A stretch of DNA of 64,000 nt from Microbacterium sp. SLBN-146 (GTDB lineage: Bacteria > Actinomycetota > Actinomycetes > Actinomycetales > Microbacteriaceae), in the NCBI RefSeq assembly GCF_006715145.1, contig NZ_VFMR01000001.1:2728001-2792000 (forward strand), in the 5' to 3' direction. The translations under genes and the position numbers were made by a program. Shown here in pieces: positions 61,578 through 64,000 of this stretch. Positions within the stretch are counted from its first letter, which is position 1. Every line of letters starts with the position of its first letter. Below the pieces are notes generated by a model. It was not told where the DNA came from. It was given only the letters and a program-made list of their open reading frames with translations, and did no database searches.

Positions 61578-61802
61578 ATGTCCCTCGTCACGATTCTCGC
61601 CTTCGCCGCTGAGGAAGCCGAGCACACCGGCAACGTGCAGCTCGAGACCCTCTGGTACGGCGTGGTGGCGATCGTCGTGTTCGCTGCGCTCGGACTCGTG
61701 ACGGCGTCGTACCGCAACGTTGCCAACCGCCATTCAGCCAAGGCCGAGGCATACGCGAAGTCGCATGCGAACGAGGTTCAGCGCTCCGGGCACGGCCACT
61801 AG
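61578..61802 (+). CDS. Small single-pass membrane protein
   Basis: A 74-residue protein: short N-terminal segment, one helix at about 27-45 ([20 protein letters not shown]), then a basic, His-rich tail ([20 protein letters not shown]). No family recognised. Conserved in this position between proA and nadD in related bacteria, as far as I recall; function unknown. Confidence 0.7.
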   Translation: MSLVTILAFAAEEAEHTGNVQLETLWYGVVAIVVFAALGLVTASYRNVANRHSAKAEAYAKSHANEVQRSGHGH

Positions 61803-61813
61803 GCCGCAACTGC

Positions 61814-62410
61814 ATGTCGGCGACGCGCGCTCCGCGGATCGGGGTCATGGGTGGGACGTTCGATCCCATCCACCACGGCCACCTCGTCGCGGCGAGCGAA
61901 GTCGCCGAGTCTTTCGGTCTCGACGAAGTCGTCTTCGTTCCTACGGGTGAGCCTTGGCACAAGACCGTTGTCACCGAGAGCGAGCATCGCTATCTCATGA
62001 CGGTGATCGCGACCGCGTCCAACCCGCAGTTCACGGTGAGTCGAGTAGACATCGACCGCACGGGGCCGACGTACACGATCGATACTCTTCGCGACCTGAA
62101 GGCGCAGCGTCCGGACGCCGACCTGTTCTTCATCTCCGGCGCAGACGCCGTAGCGCAGATTCTCAGTTGGAGGGACCATGATGAACTGTGGGAACTCGCC
62201 CACTTCGTCGCCGTCTCTCGGCCCGGTCATGTTCTGAACATCTCGGGGCTGCCGACCGACGATGTGAGTCAGCTCGAGATTCCCGCCCTGGCGATCTCGT
62301 CGACCGACTGCCGTGATCGCGTGCGGGACGAGAAACCCGTGTGGTACCTCGTCCCCGACGGGGTCGTCCAATACATTGCGAAGCACCACCTCTACCGGAG
62401 CAAGGAATGA
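61814..62410 (+). CDS. nadD: Nicotinate-nucleotide adenylyltransferase
   Basis: A 198-residue nucleotidyltransferase that makes NaAD from NaMN and ATP in NAD synthesis. [10 protein letters not shown] near 14-23 carries the catalytic His20/His23, and the C-terminal ISST signature ([13 protein letters not shown]) binds ATP. It overlaps the next gene by ATGA. Confidence 0.96.
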   Translation: MSATRAPRIGVMGGTFDPIHHGHLVAASEVAESFGLDEVVFVPTGEPWHKTVVTESEHRYLMTVIATASNPQFTVSRVDIDRTGPTYTIDTLRDLKAQRPDADLFFISGADAVAQILSWRDHDELWELAHFVAVSRPGHVLNISGLPTDDVSQLEIPALAISSTDCRDRVRDEKPVWYLVPDGVVQYIAKHHLYRSKE

Positions 62411-63489
62411 CTGAACCCGAGCACCCGGACACACCGCTGACCCGCAAGCAACTGCGCGAGCTGCGGAAGACCGGCGCGACCCCCGTCATCGTTCTCGATG
62501 ACTCCGCCGCCGACCCCGCTGACGATCCGACCCCGGTCATCGAATCCGCGCCGGAACCTGAGCCGACGCCCGCCCCGCTCCCGCGACCGGCGGAGCCGGC
62601 GGCGGTGGGTCCTGCGCCGATCGCGGACGCCGATGTCGACCTCGGCGTCGCGCCGCTGACCCGCCGCCAGGCGCGACAGCAGGAGCGCATCCGCACCGCC
62701 TCGGTGCCCGTCATCACACCCGACCTCGCAGCTGCGCACGCGGCATCCGTCTCGGCGATCATCAGCGAGTCGTCCGTGCCGGTCGCATCCGGACCGATCG
62801 ACTCGGTTCCGCAGTCGGCACCGGCGACAGAGGACCACCCCGTCGAGGAGTGGTCTCCGCCCGAAGACCTCGACACGATGCAGCATGAGGCCCCCGACGT
62901 CGAGGTGCCCTCGACGGACCCGGGGCGCGCCCTCGAACGCGATGTCGACGAGGACCCCGAGCTTGACGCCGAGGCACCGGTCGACGAGGTCCGACCCATC
63001 GTCAATCCCGCGCTCGGCGAAGACCTCATCGCCGGCGAGCCCGTTCAGATCGATCTGCCGCCGTCGTTCGACCAGCTGCTCGCGCGCGGGTCGACCGGTT
63101 CCGTGGGAACGCCGAACGCCCTCATCCTCTCTCAGACGACGGGAGACCTTCCGATCACCTCCGTCACGGCGACGGGTGAAGTGATCATCACGGGCACCTT
63201 CAACCTGCCCGAGGGACTCGGCTCGACGGGGCACGCGCCGGGTACGGCTGATGGCAAAGACGTCGACGCGGTCCTCATCGACGGCGAGCTGCCCGCACAT
63301 TCGTCTCCCACGCCGATCGCCGCGAGTGCTGCCATCAGCACCGTCAAGAGCGCGGGAGACGTCATCAAGCCGCCGGTACCCGAGAAGGGCAGCCGGCTCA
63401 TGATGTGGCTCGCGATCACCGCGGGAGCGTTGTTCCTCGCACTCGCCGGCGTCCTCATCGTGGCGATCGTGAATGGAGTCTTCTCATGA
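62407..63489 (+). CDS. Uncharacterised protein with a duplicated basic motif and C-terminal membrane helix
   Basis: A 360-residue protein. The N-terminal ~250 residues are disordered and rich in Pro, Ala, Glu and Asp. Two related basic segments stand out: [19 protein letters not shown] near 10-28 and [21 protein letters not shown] near 82-102. A short ordered-looking region (about 205-260) is followed by a single C-terminal helix at about 334-357 ([25 protein letters not shown]) and a short outside tail. I do not recognise the family. It is coupled to nadD (ATGA) and to rsfS (ATGA), so it is expressed with a NAD enzyme and a ribosome-silencing factor. Confidence 0.75.
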   Translation: MTEPEHPDTPLTRKQLRELRKTGATPVIVLDDSAADPADDPTPVIESAPEPEPTPAPLPRPAEPAAVGPAPIADADVDLGVAPLTRRQARQQERIRTASVPVITPDLAAAHAASVSAIISESSVPVASGPIDSVPQSAPATEDHPVEEWSPPEDLDTMQHEAPDVEVPSTDPGRALERDVDEDPELDAEAPVDEVRPIVNPALGEDLIAGEPVQIDLPPSFDQLLARGSTGSVGTPNALILSQTTGDLPITSVTATGEVIITGTFNLPEGLGSTGHAPGTADGKDVDAVLIDGELPAHSSPTPIAASAAISTVKSAGDVIKPPVPEKGSRLMMWLAITAGALFLALAGVLIVAIVNGVFS

Positions 63490-63863
63490 CGGCAAGTGAA
63501 CAGTCCCACGAGATGGTGCGGATCGCCGCTGCGGCGGCGGACGCCAAGGGCGGGGAGGACCTGCTCGCGCTCGACGTGTCGGGTCCGCTCCCGCTCGTCG
63601 ACGTCTTCCTCCTCGTCACCGGGCGGAACGAACGCAACGTCGCCGCGATCGCCGATGAGATCGAAGAGAAGCTCCTCGAAGCCGGCCACAAGCGCCTCCG
63701 GCGCGAAGGTCGCTCGGAAGCACGCTGGATTCTCCTCGACTTCGGTGATCTCGTCGTGCACGTCTTCCACGAGCAGGAGCGCGTGTACTACGGCCTGGAG
63801 CGTCTGTGGAAGGACTGCCCGCTCGTCCCGATCGAGCTTCCCGAACACTCGTCCGCGGAGTGA
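63486..63863 (+). CDS. rsfS: Ribosomal silencing factor RsfS
   Basis: A 125-residue protein that binds L14 of the 50S subunit and blocks 30S joining in starvation. It has the conserved ...LALDVSGPLPLVDVFLLVTGRNERNVAAIADEI and DFGDLVVHVFHEQERVYYGLERLWKDCP. It overlaps the previous gene by ATGA and is followed by tRNA-Ala. Confidence 0.96.
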   Translation: MTASEQSHEMVRIAAAAADAKGGEDLLALDVSGPLPLVDVFLLVTGRNERNVAAIADEIEEKLLEAGHKRLRREGRSEARWILLDFGDLVVHVFHEQERVYYGLERLWKDCPLVPIELPEHSSAE

Positions 63864-63893
63864 CCCGAGTTCGAGGCACGCTTCCCTGTGTAG

Positions 63894-63899
63894 TAAGCT
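63894..63899 (+). promoter_or_regulatory. Probable -10 of tRNA-Ala
   Basis: TAAGCT at 63894-63899, about 35 bases before the tRNA; a TTCGAG about 18 bases upstream may be the -35. Confidence 0.4.
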
Positions 63900-63933
63900 A
63901 GGGGAGTTGCCTCGAGCGATCGAGGAAGCGTCT

Positions 63934-64000
63934 GGGCCTGTGGCGCAGCTGGTAGCGCACCTGCATGGCATGCAGGGGGTCAGGGGTTCGAGTCCCCTCA
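63934..64000 (+). tRNA. tRNA-Ala(GGC), 3' end cut by the window
   Basis: It begins GGGCCTG at 63934, D arm GCGC...GCGC and anticodon loop ATGGCAT (anticodon GGC). The T arm GGGGTTCGAGTCCCC is seen, and the 3' acceptor strand runs past base 64000. Confidence 0.92.

Noticed and set aside
1..64000. CRISPR arrays, IS elements, prophage or integrases
   Set aside because: No repeat-spacer arrays, transposase or integrase motifs, or att-flanked segments were seen; tRNA genes have no neighbouring integrase.

Overview
This is a GC-rich, densely packed bacterial chromosome segment that looks like Microbacterium or a close relative in the Microbacteriaceae (Actinomycetota). This rests on base composition, the high use of GTG starts, and actinobacterial gene order: the paired clpP1-clpP2-clpX genes beside tig, an ileS gene behind a T-box, the folC-DUF4233-ndk run, and rne-rplU-rpmA-obgE-proBA-nadD-rsfS. 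Small families such as DUF2017 next to clpS, GlbO and the actinobacterial type of ferrochelatase also fit. Nothing here is a phage, IS element, integron, plasmid or CRISPR array. It is core chromosome with a few strain-variable pockets.

Layout. At 1-4.4 kb lie a 5'-truncated dinB, a GerW/YtfJ-like small protein with a P-loop protein, a metallopeptidase-clpS-DUF2017 operon, tRNA-His, orn, tRNA-Arg and a small protein whose end is tandemly repeated. At 4.4-12 kb lie a divergent yczE/MocR pair, ssb, a lipoprotein, ettA and two thioesterases. At 12-21.8 kb, mostly on the minus strand, are a KstD-like flavoprotein, glbO, an MscS channel, a response regulator and histidine kinase with an ABC exporter, and pepN. 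At 21.9-28.7 kb are hemH (cpfC), rpiB, a Nei/Fpg glycosylase, a PaiB-like protein, an amidohydrolase, a ClC channel and dps. At 28.8-33 kb is a surface or polysaccharide pocket: an OafA-type acyltransferase, a gamma-carbonic anhydrase and a beta-helix protein.

The 33-41 kb part holds tRNA-Gly, tRNA-Pro, tig, a TPR protein, clpP1, clpP2 and clpX, a 630-bp repeat-rich gap and an M3 peptidase. With clpS (2.5 kb), orn and pepN, the window carries much of the protein and RNA turnover machinery. At 41-47.7 kb are an ArsR-type regulator, valS, the metNIQ methionine importer and an OsmC protein. From 47.8 kb to the end are the T-box-controlled ileS, folC, DUF4233 and ndk, a VKOR protein, rne, rplU, rpmA, obgE, proB, proA, nadD, an uncharacterised membrane protein, rsfS and the start of tRNA-Ala.

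The most informative non-coding signal is a repeated promoter layout. At least fourteen annotated genes have a TANNNT- or GATAAT-like -10 hexamer exactly 6 or 7 bases before the ATG or GTG and no Shine-Dalgarno sequence, so their mRNAs are probably leaderless. The same layout predicts two previously unannotated leaderless mini-ORFs, just upstream of clpX (8 codons, two Trp) and of rne (16 codons). Other points worth attention are the repeat array at 38.4-39.0 kb, a palindrome lying on the -10 box of the MocR regulator, and a marked excess of GGATGC/GCATCC across the window. I found no convincing new multi-gene defence or biosynthetic system. The candidates for new biology here are regulatory.
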